This document shows, in pieces, positions 1 to 12,200 of a stretch of DNA of 64,000 nucleotides (position 1 is the stretch's first letter; each line of letters starts with the position of its first letter). The notes beneath the pieces are model-generated. The model had not been told where the DNA came from. It did no database searches and saw only the letters and a program-made list of their open reading frames with translations. The DNA comes from Athripsodes cinereus. Lineage: Eukaryota > Arthropoda > Insecta > Trichoptera > Leptoceridae. Position numbers and translations under genes: made by a program. The DNA lies in contig OX388307.1 in the NCBI GenBank assembly GCA_947579605.1, positions 17,027,237 to 17,091,236 on the forward strand, written 5' to 3'.

Positions 1-1205
1 ATTATATAAATATTCGATCTGAAATTGTTTCTTTCGCAGATGATACGGTGATGTTATCTGTGGGTGACACATGGGATGAGGTTGTTGAAGTGGCAAATGT
101 GGAGATGGGTGTTCTAAGATCATGGTTCGACCTAAATTTGTTAACGCTGAATGCTCGAAAGACTGCTGTGCTTCCTTTCTCTATTAATGAAAAAAATGTA
201 CCTAAAAATTTGGATGTTAGAATCCACCGCTATGATTGTGATATGAAATGTTATGGTGAAGAAACTGAATGTGTTAGATTGAAAGTACATAGTTCGGTTA
301 GGTATTTGGGTGTGCTGGTTGATTCGGAATTAAAATGGAGAGATCAATTGTTTATGACTGTAGAGAGATTGAGAAAGATATTTTATGTATTTTATCGTCT
401 CAGAAGTTTTCTATGTACGAATGTGTTAAAAATGGTTTACTATGCTCTTGCGCAGTCGGTTATGCAGTATGGAATAATAGGATGGGGAGGAATATATTCT
501 ACCAGCTTGAAGCCACTTTACATCATACAGCGAAAAATTATTAAGATTATATTGCATAAGCCGAGTGATTACCCATCTGACCAACTGTTTTCTGACTTTG
601 GAGTATTAAGATTGGACACAATATATAGGAGACAAGCTGTACTGCGTATTTGTAAGGAATATATAACTGATCCGATCCACCCGGTGGAGTGCATTAGCAC
701 ATTGCCTCGTTTAGGTGGTCTTATAAAAATACCAAAAAAAAACACAACGTTTGCGCAAAACCACTACTCCTACCTAGGAGTGAAGTGGTATAATGCTTTG
801 CCGGTGGATTGCAAGGATCTAGCAAATATTGGTATAGCTAAGTTTAAGTTAGCTTTAAAAAAGTTAATGAAGTAGATTTTTCTTCTCATTGGGTATAGAT
901 TATTGATGATTGAAAGTGTACCTTATTGTTATTTAATTTGTACTAACATGTTTATTTTTGTACGATGTGTTTTTCTTTTTCTTTTCAAGTTTATGGAAAG
1001 TTTCAGGATTTATTCTGGTAACGTTTTTGAAATTGTTTTCTTTTTGTTTACTTTTGTATTGTTTTGTAATATTGTAACAATGTAGCTCACTTCAAAACAC
1101 GAGATTTTCTCTTTTTGAAGTTGAGTCATTGAAAAATAATGTTTTATTTATATGAATTTGTTAACTATGTAAATATGTTATAAAAAAAAATATAAATAAA
1201 ATAAA
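1..1205 (+). mobile_element. Non-LTR retrotransposon, 3' part, cut by window edge
   Basis: The left edge falls inside the reverse transcriptase coding region of a LINE. The coding part ends with a stop at 873-875, followed by about 320 bp of AT-rich 3' UTR that finishes in A-rich, AAAT-like repeats near 1180-1205. A second, 5'-truncated copy of the same 3' end is found at about 8748-9160, which confirms that this is a dispersed family. The 5' half lies outside the window, so completeness cannot be judged. Confidence 0.85.
3..875 (+). CDS. Reverse transcriptase C-terminal part (non-LTR retrotransposon ORF2, partial)
   Basis: The frame is open from the window edge. The RT catalytic box SFADDTVML is read at about 30-56. 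It is followed by the usual RT thumb motif VRYLGVLVDSELKW (about 298-340) and a C-terminal region with YYALAQSVMQYGIIGWGG and KWYNALPVDCKDL, typical of the post-RT part of CR1/Jockey-type ORF2 proteins. The reading frame has no internal stop to 875, so this copy may be young. The upstream endonuclease and RT palm are outside the window. The clade is not certain; a CR1- or Jockey-related group is likely from the tail of the protein. Confidence 0.85.
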   Translation, partial: YINIRSEIVSFADDTVMLSVGDTWDEVVEVANVEMGVLRSWFDLNLLTLNARKTAVLPFSINEKNVPKNLDVRIHRYDCDMKCYGEETECVRLKVHSSVRYLGVLVDSELKWRDQLFMTVERLRKIFYVFYRLRSFLCTNVLKMVYYALAQSVMQYGIIGWGGIYSTSLKPLYIIQRKIIKIILHKPSDYPSDQLFSDFGVLRLDTIYRRQAVLRICKEYITDPIHPVECISTLPRLGGLIKIPKKNTTFAQNHYSYLGVKWYNALPVDCKDLANIGIAKFKLALKKLMK

Positions 1206-2269
1206 ATTATTATATTAACGAATGAGTAATCCCTTTTAAACATTGCAACACACTCTCATCACTTCCTGAAAGACTGACAAATGAGGCATATTCATACATA
1301 ATAATAATATGTAGATACAAGGAATTGTATCGACCTAGATCACATACGTTTTACGAATAACCTCAATAATAGACACTACATGTCAAGTAAAAGGATATTT
1401 AGTAGAGAAAATATCCTGGTTGGATAACGTTTTCAGAATATCCTATAATGCAATAAAGTTGGTAAAAAAGAGCACCGCTTTTCCGTCTACAAAGTTACCG
1501 ACGACCCGGATGTTCCTTCTACACAATATACAGTTCTTATGACGAAAACAAAGTGACTTTCCTGGGGAAAAAGAAACTTAATTAGATAAGAATAAATTTG
1601 AATAGAATAGGATATTAAATCAAAAACAAAAAATATCTATCATATTCCTAAGTATAATATACTCTGAGAAAACTAATTTCATAAAAAACTTTTTTTTTGT
1701 TACTGCATATCTCATTTCACAGTATTTGGAATCGTCGAAATTCCAGAAAACAATTTTTCCGCACCCAATACACCTTGTTTACAGCCATTATGAATAAATA
1801 ACAATCATACTTCTTGGAATATTACTGTTCATAACATTTTCTTTCATTTAATTCTTCGAATTATTATCATGTTAAAAAAAACTGCGAATATTGATTTGGA
1901 AAATAACGTGCCAAAGAATTTTCCCGGTGAATAATTATTATTCTAACGGTACGTATCCATTAATATTCAACATAGACAAAAAAAAAAAACATCGGGGAAC
2001 TGGACTATGCGAGATGAGAAAACATTAGATCCGCTTCCACAACGGACCCGGTTTACTGAGAACACAATAATTCGTAAGATTGCCTGGCTAATCGAATCAA
2101 CATTACAATAGTGAGTCATAATCATAATAGCGTACCTATAATATTGTACGAGTATAAATTATATTACGACTCAAAAGCTCAAATATTTTTAAGCGTGGAC
2201 GTTAATCAATACATAGACGTTACGTATTACAATGTTATATTAAGCCAGTGAATTATATTCAAATTCAAA

Positions 2270-2288
2270 GGACACGTGACACGTGTCC
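2270..2288. promoter_or_regulatory. Palindrome with two CACGTG E-boxes
   Basis: A 19-bp perfect palindrome (GGACACGTG-A-CACGTGTCC) contains two CACGTG E-boxes one base apart. A third CACGTG occurs at about 2438. CACGTG is the canonical core for bHLH and bHLH-PAS factors. Whether it is functional cannot be told; in AT-rich DNA such clustering is unusual but could be chance. Confidence 0.35.
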
Positions 2289-3698
2289 AGTGGTAATAAT
2301 AATATTATAGAACAGGTGCTTAACAGAATGCGGAATTATCGTGAGAGTGTGAATAGAATGTAAAAGTCCCATTATTTTCAGTGGAAACATTAGGTATAAT
2401 ACTTGTGTAGATTAAGAATAGATGTTCATACGAGACCACGTGAGAAAACGAAGAAAAATAACACGTAGATAAAAGTTGACAGTGATGATGTTTATATATA
2501 CCTATGACGAAATCACACAGAATCAACTTTCATTCAAGAATCGCTGCGCTAGAAAGGATTAAGTATAAATCTTGAAACGTGTATCAATATTTCATTCAAT
2601 TATTGATTGTAAGTAATAATTATTTATAAATTACCTATAATGTATGGCCTAAACACGAGGTGTGTGCAAATTTGATATATACGAAGTACTAACATATTCA
2701 ATCATATCATATAATATAATATTGGGTAGGTATGGCAGGTACATTCTGAATAATTATTATGTTCAAAAGCAGCGAAAGTGACCTACTAAGTAACTACAGA
2801 CTCACGAAGTACTTCTATTAAAATAATCGCACGCTGTCATTATAATTTATTCATTACAAAAAAAAAAACTACTATTATAATAATAATATTACATTATTAT
2901 TATTACAAAGTATTCAATGAAATTTTGGCAATAAACATGTTTTACGTTCACATCACATTGCACACACAATATATTACCTATTATAAAACACTAAGTGTAC
3001 CTACAAGGTTTCAAAAACTAAAACGATGGCCTGGGCAAACGTATTAATTTAGATAACAATCTATTTTAATAAAGTAACGTGTAACCATAGAAAATAGTGA
3101 ATTGAAAGAAAATTAATGAATTCTTTAGATACTGTATTGGGATGTAACAGTGAAACAATCCTAAAACGTGCATATATATACATACATATACACCTAATAT
3201 TGTTAGATTATATTGAATTGACCCTATATATATATACTATACTGTAAATTAAACTCAACATGATACTGTACTGTGTTACATCATAATCATAAAGCTGATG
3301 GAAGTATTCGATTGAAGCAACCATTTTTTAGGAGACGGGTCGTGTGTAGTACACAATATTGTACTGCACTCAATTCCACAAATTTAAAGTGGGGAAAGGA
3401 ACGGGTGACATACATACAGTGGGCAGAAGCAGTAGGTATGTATCTACATACTTACATACAAATTATAATATATGTACTTATTCATTATTATTAGGAAGAG
3501 GTTTTAACGGCAACGATCTTTCACATGTTGCTGTGTTAGGTATCATGTTTCACTTTCCTTTAATATAGTTAGTTAGTTACCTATGTTTTATGGATTAGTA
3601 CGCATTATTCATAGTACAGTACACATTTCACTAATTCACTTTCTCCCCCACTCCCGACTCCACCCACCACTTGTCAGGATACTTGATTTTTTTGTTTA

Positions 3699-3745
3699 GT
3701 TTAAGTTCTGAAGATGAGACAGTAGGTCTTGAAAAACGTTTAAAC
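3699..3745 (+). ncRNA. Hammerhead-ribozyme-like motif
   Basis: The order of parts fits a minimal hammerhead: a 6-bp stem I (GTTTAA at 3699-3704 with TTAAAC at 3740-3745), the core CTGAAGA (CUGANGA) at 3708-3714, a stem II of about 5 bp (GAGAC with GTCTT, one wobble), then GAAA at 3731, and a very short stem III. The following 60 bp (AAGTGGAAAATACAGTG and onward) resemble those next to the motif at 8205-8248, so both derive from one repeat family. Minimal hammerheads with very short stem III are known in Penelope-like retroelements. An unpaired U after CUGANGA is atypical, so activity is uncertain. Confidence 0.4.
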
Positions 3746-4669
3746 AAATAAAATTGTAAAAGTGGAAAATACAGTGTTTGTTTTTTCAAAAATAGTTTAT
3801 TAAAATGGAATTCCACGATGTAAATGATCACACATTTGAAAAATTAATTATTAAGTACCTACTTACATAACATTCTCAATTTATTAAAACAAAAATAATT
3901 GGAAAAATTATAACTTGAAACATTATAGCGAAAAATTTATCTTATTTATCATACCTATTTAATTTTTTTTCCATTTTTTACAAATAACATAATTTACAAT
4001 GTACACAAGTTATTCTTCTTCATGTTTATAGTACAATTACAGTACATACATGGCTAAATAACGTTTACTATTAATTATGTAAAATCATTTCAGTATGGCA
4101 AGTAGGTACGTAAACCACACCACACGAATTATCATACAATAATATCATTATTATCATAGGTACAACAGAATTCTATGGAAATACTACTCCAATAAGTATG
4201 TAATAAATAAAATTATCATTAGATGTGTATATAAAAATATAATATTATATTTAATTATTTTATAGGCAATTATTAAGCGGACTCCACGTGACCAGCACTA
4301 CTCTTCAAAATCAGCGAACGCCCAGCGTCAAACTAGTAATGCAACTTTCAAACAGTCACTCCGCACTCGTATAATACCTATAGTAATATTATATCCGATA
4401 CTTGTGTTCTTCTTGTGCAAGTTGTTCTTGTTCCACTTATCTGGCCTACCTCACCTTACACTCAGTCCTATCGACTTTAAGAATTTCATAAAATAAAATC
4501 ACCACCATAAACATTTTACACATTACGTAGATACCAATATACAACAAATAAAATTCGCAGCTAAAATGTGACATTTTGTATAAAAATTCTATTGTCTTAA
4601 AACTAATTAAACTCTCTTAAGGAGTAAAAAATACTGAGAAAAGAATTGACTGCGCATTCATTATTATAG

Positions 4670-4714
4670 CTGAAATTCAAGTTTTTTTTGGCGTACAAAC
4701 AGCTTGAATTTCAG
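4670..4714. repeat. Short perfect inverted repeat
   Basis: The arms CTGAAATTCAAG (4670-4681) and CTTGAATTTCAG (4703-4714) are perfect complements separated by 21 bases. This may be a tiny MITE remnant or a chance hairpin. No target duplication was identified. Confidence 0.6.
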
Positions 4715-4922
4715 TATAAATACGTACCTATATAGTAGATTATTAAACAGTGAATACCTATACCTACATAGGTAAAACCTAGACGGTAAGTGCATTCATT
4801 CACAGTCTATTTTTCCAGAAGTCTAAGGATCCTGTCATATGATAACACAAAACATTTCCCTTGTACCTATATATCTAACGTTCTATCTTATAATATTATA
4901 ACGTATAATTTTGAAGTAAACA

Positions 4923-5178
4923 ATATCGATGGCATAGCGCACAGATGTGGTAAGTGCAGTTTTCATAGTTTTGAGATAATCAATGTTGAAAGTTTGAGAT
5001 GCCATACTATTTAGTACTAACCACACATAGTTTTTGTTAAATACCTCGTTAATGACACAGAGTTACGCAATAATATTCCTAAGGAACATACTTCAGATGA
5101 TATAGATTCACATGCGTATAATAACTCATTTTTGGTAAAAACTGCACTTACCACATCTGTGCGCTATGCCATCGATAT
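4923..5178. mobile_element. MITE with 41-bp perfect terminal inverted repeats
   Basis: The first 41 bases (starting ATATCGATGGCATAGCGCAC) are repeated in perfect inverse at 5138-5178 (ending GTGCGCTATGCCATCGATAT). The 174-bp interior is AT-rich and has no coding content. The perfect arms and lack of coding sequence indicate a young non-autonomous DNA transposon. I could not find a convincing target duplication, so the superfamily is open. Confidence 0.75.
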
Positions 5179-7893
5179 GTTAAGTAGATATTATGTGCTA
5201 ACAAGAAACACTACGATATTTATAATATGCTACTGGCAACATTACTACTTTGTGGTGATATCTTTCAGTTAACCCAGATTTTACACAATAAAACATTATA
5301 TTAACAGTGTACAGCATAAAACATACGCAAGAAACAGACTAAATAACAATATGTGTAATATATCTATAATACGATAAACATTGCGATAAGGTGAATTTTT
5401 AATGGTTTTAGAATATGATCTAATTTTTCTTATACAATACTGACATAATTGTGTATTGAGTATGGATTGTATATTGATAAACGTGTATAGATAGAAATAA
5501 ATAAATAAATAAATAATATGTACGATCGGAGTTACAGGGCTCGAATCACAAAAAAATATGCAACTCGGAATATGTACAGTTTTTTTTATACAGCAAGTTG
5601 TTTATTTAATTGTTTACAAAGAAGTTAAATCGGTATTTATCATACATAATATCTCGATGATAAAATTTACCGAGATAATTAAAGTTAGTGGTGGTCCTGT
5701 GGTAGAAATTATGGTCATAATGTATCAAACAACATTAATGTTTGTTTGATAACAGCTAACAAGCAATTAACTATTTTCTAAATATAGAAACATAAATTAC
5801 AAAAAGACTGGGAAAGATTTCACAATGCAAAAATAAATGGAAGAAAATTATAAATAAGTCATAGAACGATAAACAGGTATGTACAAATACAGATATAGGT
5901 ATGTATATATATAAAATAGGGTCGGACATCGCACTGCTTGTCAAGTTTAATTGTCTTTGAATGTACAGAGTCTCAAGCATTAATTACCTACAAGCAGATA
6001 AAATTAAACGTACCCACACATGATTGCTGTCTATGTGAACTGTGAATATAATATCTATGTAAGGTATATATATACACACTAACAACTAACATGTATAAAT
6101 CATTTTCATATCAGCTGTATTCATAGTCACACAAAAACTCACAATTCCTATTAACGCCAAAAGGAAAATAAATTATAAGGTATAGGTACATATAAGGTAT
6201 ATTTTTTATTCAATGTTGATCGATATAGATAATTTATTCCAGAAAATTTGTGTTTTTTTAATCAACCCCATAAAATCTTGTAGCTCTAATCAAATTGTAA
6301 AAGTTTAGGAATTATATTTATTTATTTGATAAACGGCTTATGCCTTTTACATATTACAAAAGAAAAAAATATAATGATACATTTCACTATGACTTAAAAA
6401 CTATAAAACAATCAACTTTATAATAGTATTTTATTACGATTATGAAAATTCATAACCCCGAATCAATTATAAGGCATCGTAATCCATTCACCTCATCTAC
6501 AGATCAAACAATGTCGTCCCTGTCTGGTGAATAAACTTACACTTCCAAAGCTCAGGTGAACAAACTTCTAAACATATCCACTGCGTGCTATGGATGTACT
6601 ACATTGTTCTACCCCCCCTTCTACTTATACATATAATGTATTATATTATAGATGTGCGTTTATCGATCGTTCACACCGAACAAAATACAATTTATTTTTT
6701 CACATGTCCTGAACATGGATCTAGTCTCGCAATAAAGGAGAGAAGCAATGAAATATTTAATACCTAAACAGTATTATGCTTAGTTCAATTCCACCCACTG
6801 TCGACTTACTCCACCTTCACAACACAAGCATATTGCTTACTGTGAGGTTATCTGGAGTGTACTTGGGTTTATATCAAATCCAGATTCATCTTCGAAATAT
6901 ATTAATAACTACAAACTAAAATAATTATTATAATGAAACTTGTATTTGAATCCATTCTAAAACTCCTCTTTCACGGCACAAGCTTTTACCTCGCAGTGAA
7001 AGGTGTTAAGGTTGTCTTTGAGTTAATAATAACAATCCACATACATCTTTATTGTAAATAATTTTAAAAAATCCACATAAAAATGGAAAATTTGAGTAAT
7101 ATAAAAAAAAACTGTACGATTATAAAACGGATATTTGCAGCAATTGAGATGTTGGTATTGTATTATTAAAGAAATGATTCCAGGAACACGGTTAGCAGTA
7201 TAAGTACCTACAACATTTTTTTTTAATATATACAACGGCTTTAATTATACAATTAGGTACTATATTTAAAAAAATATTAAATGTAGTTTAAAACATCAAA
7301 CGGTCAGCCTATATTTGGTGTCTTATACCAAATATTTTAAAGTCAACGTGCATTTTTTTATTTAATGAAAAAACCGCATCAATTCAAATGGAAAACTGAT
7401 GAAAAAATAGGTAACTACTAATTACAAGCATTAATAATAAATAATATTGTCATTGCAAATTAAGTAGATATCTGAAGGAAAATGCGAGTACTTCTGCATG
7501 CATAATGTTATGTACATGTATGTAAAGTGTATTTACAAATGGACATATTAATTATTTATTAATGACATTCCTAAAATGATTTCTCATTTGCAAGTGTTGA
7601 ATAAGCAATGTCAGTACGAGTTTACTTTTACGGTTTTATAACGACACAACATGGCGAAGATATCGGCCATGTGATACATAATTGATCAAGTCTACTTCCA
7701 AATATTTCTAATAAATCATCACATTACATCGTAAAACCTTCAAAACTCTACAAATATTAAACGAATTCAATGACAAATAGCTCATATATGTACCTATATA
7801 CAAATATTTTTAATCCTGAAGTCATTTTCAAATACGCAAAAGTAGAATTCGAGTGAATAGGAGAGCTTCTGAACACAGAAAAGACATTTTACA

Positions 7894-8048
7894 TCTTAAA
7901 TTCGGCGATGAGGTTTGCCACCCATCCTGAATGTTAATTTTATATCGGCACGGAGAAGACAGCTTGCATGTTTTATTTGCAGCTGATCTGCTGGTTACCT
8001 CACTTGTGGGATATGCCGTGATGGTATAGTATAGTATAGTATAGTATA
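7894..8048 (+). mobile_element. SINE-like retroposon, copy 1
   Basis: The copy reads ATCTTAAATTCGGCGATGAG, GCCACCCATCCTGAATG, GGCACGGAGAAGACAGC, CTTGTGGGATATGCCGTGAT and ends in a (TATAG)n tail. At least nine further copies of this family are in the window, on both strands. The simple-repeat tail and 5' truncations point to target-primed reverse transcription. No ORF. Confidence 0.8.
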
Positions 8049-8144
8049 ATGTTGAGTTACATTTTAATTTTATCAGCTGGTTTCCTTCCTCCCAACTAAT
8101 GGTTGTTATTTGATTTCACTTTATTATAAATAATTGTAGTATTA

Positions 8145-8281
8145 TAGATTATAAAATAATACAAATAAAAAACACTGTTTACTTTCACTTGATTGATACA
8201 TTAATATTAGAAGCTTTTCGGACATACGACCATCTTCAGTACCTAATAACTATGTTTTTATTTGTATTATTTTATAATCTA
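8145..8281 (-). repeat. 27-bp inverted repeat flanking a hammerhead-like motif
   Basis: The arms at 8145-8171 and 8255-8281 (TAGATTATAAAATAATACAA and its complement) are perfect over about 27 bp. Between them, on the minus strand, lies the hammerhead-like motif at 8205-8248 and the segment shared with the 3.7-kb locus. The arrangement resembles a terminal repeat of a small retroelement, possibly Penelope-like, but no coding part is attached. Confidence 0.6.
8205..8248 (-). ncRNA. Hammerhead-ribozyme-like motif
   Basis: On the minus strand the order is TATTAG (stem I), GTA, CTGAAGA, a weak stem II (GGTC/GTCC with loop and one mismatch), GAAA, a very short stem III, then CTAATA closing stem I. 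Compared with the motif at 3699-3745, stem I differs at several bases but stays paired, while the CTGAAGA and GAAA cores are unchanged. This pattern supports selection for the fold at some time. Stem II is weaker here. Confidence 0.4.
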
Positions 8282-8461
8282 AATTATAATGAACTTACAT
8301 AGTGTTTCCACTTCGGAAATTAAAAAGTAATAGTAGCATTTATTAAGCCTTCATTGTTCAAATATTCGACTTTGTAAACTATTTCTAGTGAATGATGTAA
8401 AAGATTAAATTAACTTAATATTATTTTTCATCAAAGTCGCTCATATATTAAAGATTAAAGC

Positions 8462-9287
8462 CAGAGATGTGCACTAATCGATTACAATATTGTAATCAAT
8501 TAGTAATTAGATTGAAATGTAATCAGAGTTAATTAATGAATGAATGAGTATAATGAGCGAATGAGTGAATGATTAAGGCCCTTTCAATCGAGAGTGTTAA
8601 TATTCATGTCATTCAACACCAAAATAATACATAATCTACCTAACTAATGCGTAATCAATAAGCATTTTGAAAAACTAATCTAACTACAAACTAATTGATT
8701 ACAACATAATTAGATTAGCAGTTAAGTCTGATCATTGGTTAGCATATTCTACCAAGGAGTGAAGTGGTACAATGCTTTGCCGGTGGATTGCAAGGATCTA
8801 GCAAATATTGATATAGCTGAGTTTAAGCTGTCTTTAAAAAAGTTACTGAAGTAGATTTTGAGGTATAGATTATTAATGAAAAATAGATTTAATTGTTATT
8901 TGATTTAATTAACTTTTGTACGATGTGTGTTTTTCCTTCTTTTTTATGTTTTCAACTTTTATGGATATGTTTTAGTAATGTTTTGATAGTGTTTTCTTCT
9001 TTTATTTACTTTTTGTATTGTTTTGTAATATTGTAACAATGTAACTCACTTCAACACGAGATTAACTCTTTTTGAAGTTAAGTCATTGAAATTTAATGTT
9101 TTATTTATATGTATTTATTAACCATGAAAAAATGTGTTAAAAAATATGAATATTAAAAAAAATAGTCTGATTACATTGTATTCGAATACAGTTGGTATTT
9201 TTAGTTGGCGTTAATCGATTACTTCCTTAATCGAATGATAGCTAATCTATTTGATGATCAGTTGTAATCGTAATCTGCACATCTCTG
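8462..9287. mobile_element. hAT-type MITE interrupted by a LINE fragment
   Basis: Terminal inverted repeats CAGAGATGTGCA / TGCACATCTCTG bound an AT-rich palindromic sequence rich in ATCGATTA and TAATTAG motifs. It is flanked by an 8-bp duplication, attaaagc on the left and attaaaac on the right (one mismatch), as expected for hAT. About 410 bp in the right part is a later LINE insertion. No transposase is encoded. Confidence 0.8.
8748..9160 (+). mobile_element. 5'-truncated LINE copy inside the hAT MITE
   Basis: The sequence from GGAGTGAAGTGGTACAATGC onward is a close copy of the last 110 coding bases and the 3' UTR of the LINE at 1-1205, including the same stop and A-rich tail. AGTCTGAT occurs on both sides (about 8724 and 9164), a possible target duplication with a few extra bases at the 5' junction. 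The coding remnant is dead because it is truncated. Confidence 0.8.
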
Positions 9288-9295
9288 ATTAAAAC

Positions 9296-12200
9296 AGACT
9301 TCAATTTCAGAAGCTGATAAATGTATTTAACACTTAGTTAACTGAATTTGCAGAATAGCGTGAAAGAGAAAACAATTCCATCATCTCATCCCTTCACTTC
9401 AACCATTTCAAACACTAGGAAGATATAGATGATACCTATCAACCCTGAATCATCATAATATACAAATTTTGTCAATCTATACGAGAGATATTAAATGCTA
9501 CATAAGTACAAAAAAATATACGATATCAACGTTAGTGCAGGCATCGTAGTCCTCGAAAACTTGTTTTATTAGAAAAGCAGAAATAGTGTTGGCATGCGTA
9601 AAAGAAACACTCCGAGATGTAGGTAATATCGAATACTTCAAAAATATCAATAAAAAAACTAAATTATTTGAATAAAACTATCCAATACGTATATATACAA
9701 TAATAACTAAAATTGAGGTGTAAATGTTATGCAACAGATTGGAAATACTAACAAAAGTAGATAATCAAGTAGATACGATAAAGCATTTGATTTTCCGCCA
9801 ACTTTTATTAATTCAACCTTGGGAAGCGATAGTTTCGTGATATGTATCATCCATAAAATAAACTTATTTGTGTAAAGGAAATAGATAACTGTTATTAATT
9901 ATACCTATTTCAAAAATATGTTTTACATTACACCTTACAATTATCGCCAACATGAATAATCTGCAATTCTGCAGTACAGTACACTATAATATATAACTAC
10001 CACATACCTACCTATCTGACATGTGCGAATACAAAATCTTCAAACATATATACCTACGAGGTACGTAGATGTAATATGTACTAGTATATGAACCTACGTA
10101 CGAAAGACACACAAGAGTGTGCACCTAATAATATTGCGATGAGAGCCAGTTGGGCTACTTCCCTTCATGTGCCAAAATATGACGTCGATCATTTCAAGAA
10201 ACACGGGGTGATTGAACAGACGATATTCAATGTCCTATTGTGTGTATGGACTTGTGGGACCATTACACTATGCGCCTATACCTAACTACATTACACAGTA
10301 TATAGTCGAGGAAAATGAACTTGAGTCTCATTACAATCAGCACTGCATTAAACTACAATTTAAGGAATAAAATCAAACTGAATCATCGATATAATGAAAG
10401 TTTATACCCAAATGGAAAATCACTTTAAGGATAGAAGATTATATGAAGAGTTTTCAACCATATATTAAAATATCACTATAAATTTTAAATACCAACGTGT
10501 CGAAAATTATCACATTGTGAATGCCAATAAAATGGAAAATATTATAAGGATACAATTAAATGAAAATTAATCAAATAATTATGAAGGCACTATATGTAGG
10601 TTTGCATGTTCGGAAAACTCATACAGTTAGTTGATTTGAGTACGTATATACCGATTTAATATGAGTAAATTCACAACACGTGTAATGAAACAGATTCTGG
10701 CCAGACCACAATAAACTTTATATACAAGGTATATATGTGTAATGAATACATCTTTGAATCCTATTTCAGCATCTTGACCCCGACGACTTCACTATTGGTG
10801 CTGCAAACTAATCGATGTATTTTTTTAATAGAACTGATACAAAGTGATATAGGCTAAAATTATTACAATCACGATAAACAAAAAAAAACGAAAATGTGTG
10901 AATTAACTAACCTTCGTTGTCGCATATTTGATGTCAACGACTCTCTCAACGTGACCGAACCACTTGAGCTCCTTCCGAATTGTTCTGGAAGACGACCTCT
11001 TAGTGATGTGACTTGCTGCTAACTTGTTTTTAATGAAATACGATAAGGAGGAACAACAATAAGACATAATATAAACCGACAGAGATAAGACGAAGGATCA
11101 AATCCCTGAAGCATCGGCAATAAGAAATGTATGTGATGGATCTAATGTTATTGTTTTTGTATAAAAAAATACCGAGGAGACTTTACCGACCGCATCAGCA
11201 CGCGTCTGGAAAAGCAGTGAAGTTCTTTGTTTACATCACAATGAAACAACTTTCCATGAGACATGAGACCAGTGAGGACACTACTTGTTTGCGCAGTAAA
11301 AGGAGTCTCTAGGAACGCGCAACATGAAACCAGACGTTACATACACGTGCAAGTGTTTTGAATGCACATGGAAAAACTCTATACCTACATCTACGTCTTT
11401 GTTACAACACTCATGCAAGCTCGGACATGCATATTGCACACCTAATACATAAGCATAGAACACACCTACACTCTACACAATACAAATATCTACTGTTGGA
11501 CTGTGATTGTAATTCCATCCTATACCAATGACCTTTACATAATATATACTGGAAATTCAAAGGAAAAATTGGTAATGCGATCAATGTAATTAGTTTTAAA
11601 CGAATGTTAGTTCAAAAATACACCAACATTCATATCTCCCTCGAGCCCCTCATTGTAGATGCATTTATAAACCTTTGTTACTATTGATACGTAATACATT
11701 GATGGTCAATATATTAGAAGTGCACCTTTTAAAAAGACTTTAATATATTCACTGTTTTTTTTTTTTTAATTGTAGGGGTCTTTTCACGTGTTAAACAAGT
11801 CGTAGGATGTCCGATTCTCGGCATCTTATTGTTCTGGAGTGATACAGCACAATATTATTATTTTTACTGCGTTACTAGGTCAATGTCCCATACCAAAGCA
11901 GACTGCACCAACTCAATTTCATTGTAGAGTTAATTCACAATTAACGTCTTAGTGGTTAGCATAACCTGCAAACAGTTTTTTGCAAGCTTTTGTCTAATAC
12001 ATTCATAATGTAAATACCCACATACAAAGGACATAAATCTTGCTCTTGACGACATAAGAGGAAGCGTTAATATTCGCACAACATTATTATCATTTTGGGA
12101 CAAGGATCAAGAAATTCTGGGTAAATTATCTACAAAATACAATTCACACTGTAATTAAATCAATGTTCTGGGCCCCGTCTAATAATAATATAATATAATG

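Larger units (their letters stand above)
1206..7893. other. AT-rich non-coding stretch
   Basis: No coding exon was recognised here on either strand; open frames are short, of low complexity and not supported by any domain. The stretch holds the tandem E-box at 2270, a hammerhead-like motif at 3699, a hairpin at 4670, a MITE at 4923, a (TAAA)n run near 5500 and a retroposon tail with (ATTT)n near 6313-6355. It may be intron or intergenic DNA. If the putative first exon at 22.1-22.3 kb is real, it would be intron 1 of that gene. Confidence 0.5.

Noticed and set aside
10913..11010. Possible host exon with GTTAGT donor
   Set aside because: The encoded RKELKWFGHVER is a LINE signature, so a retroelement scrap is the better reading.
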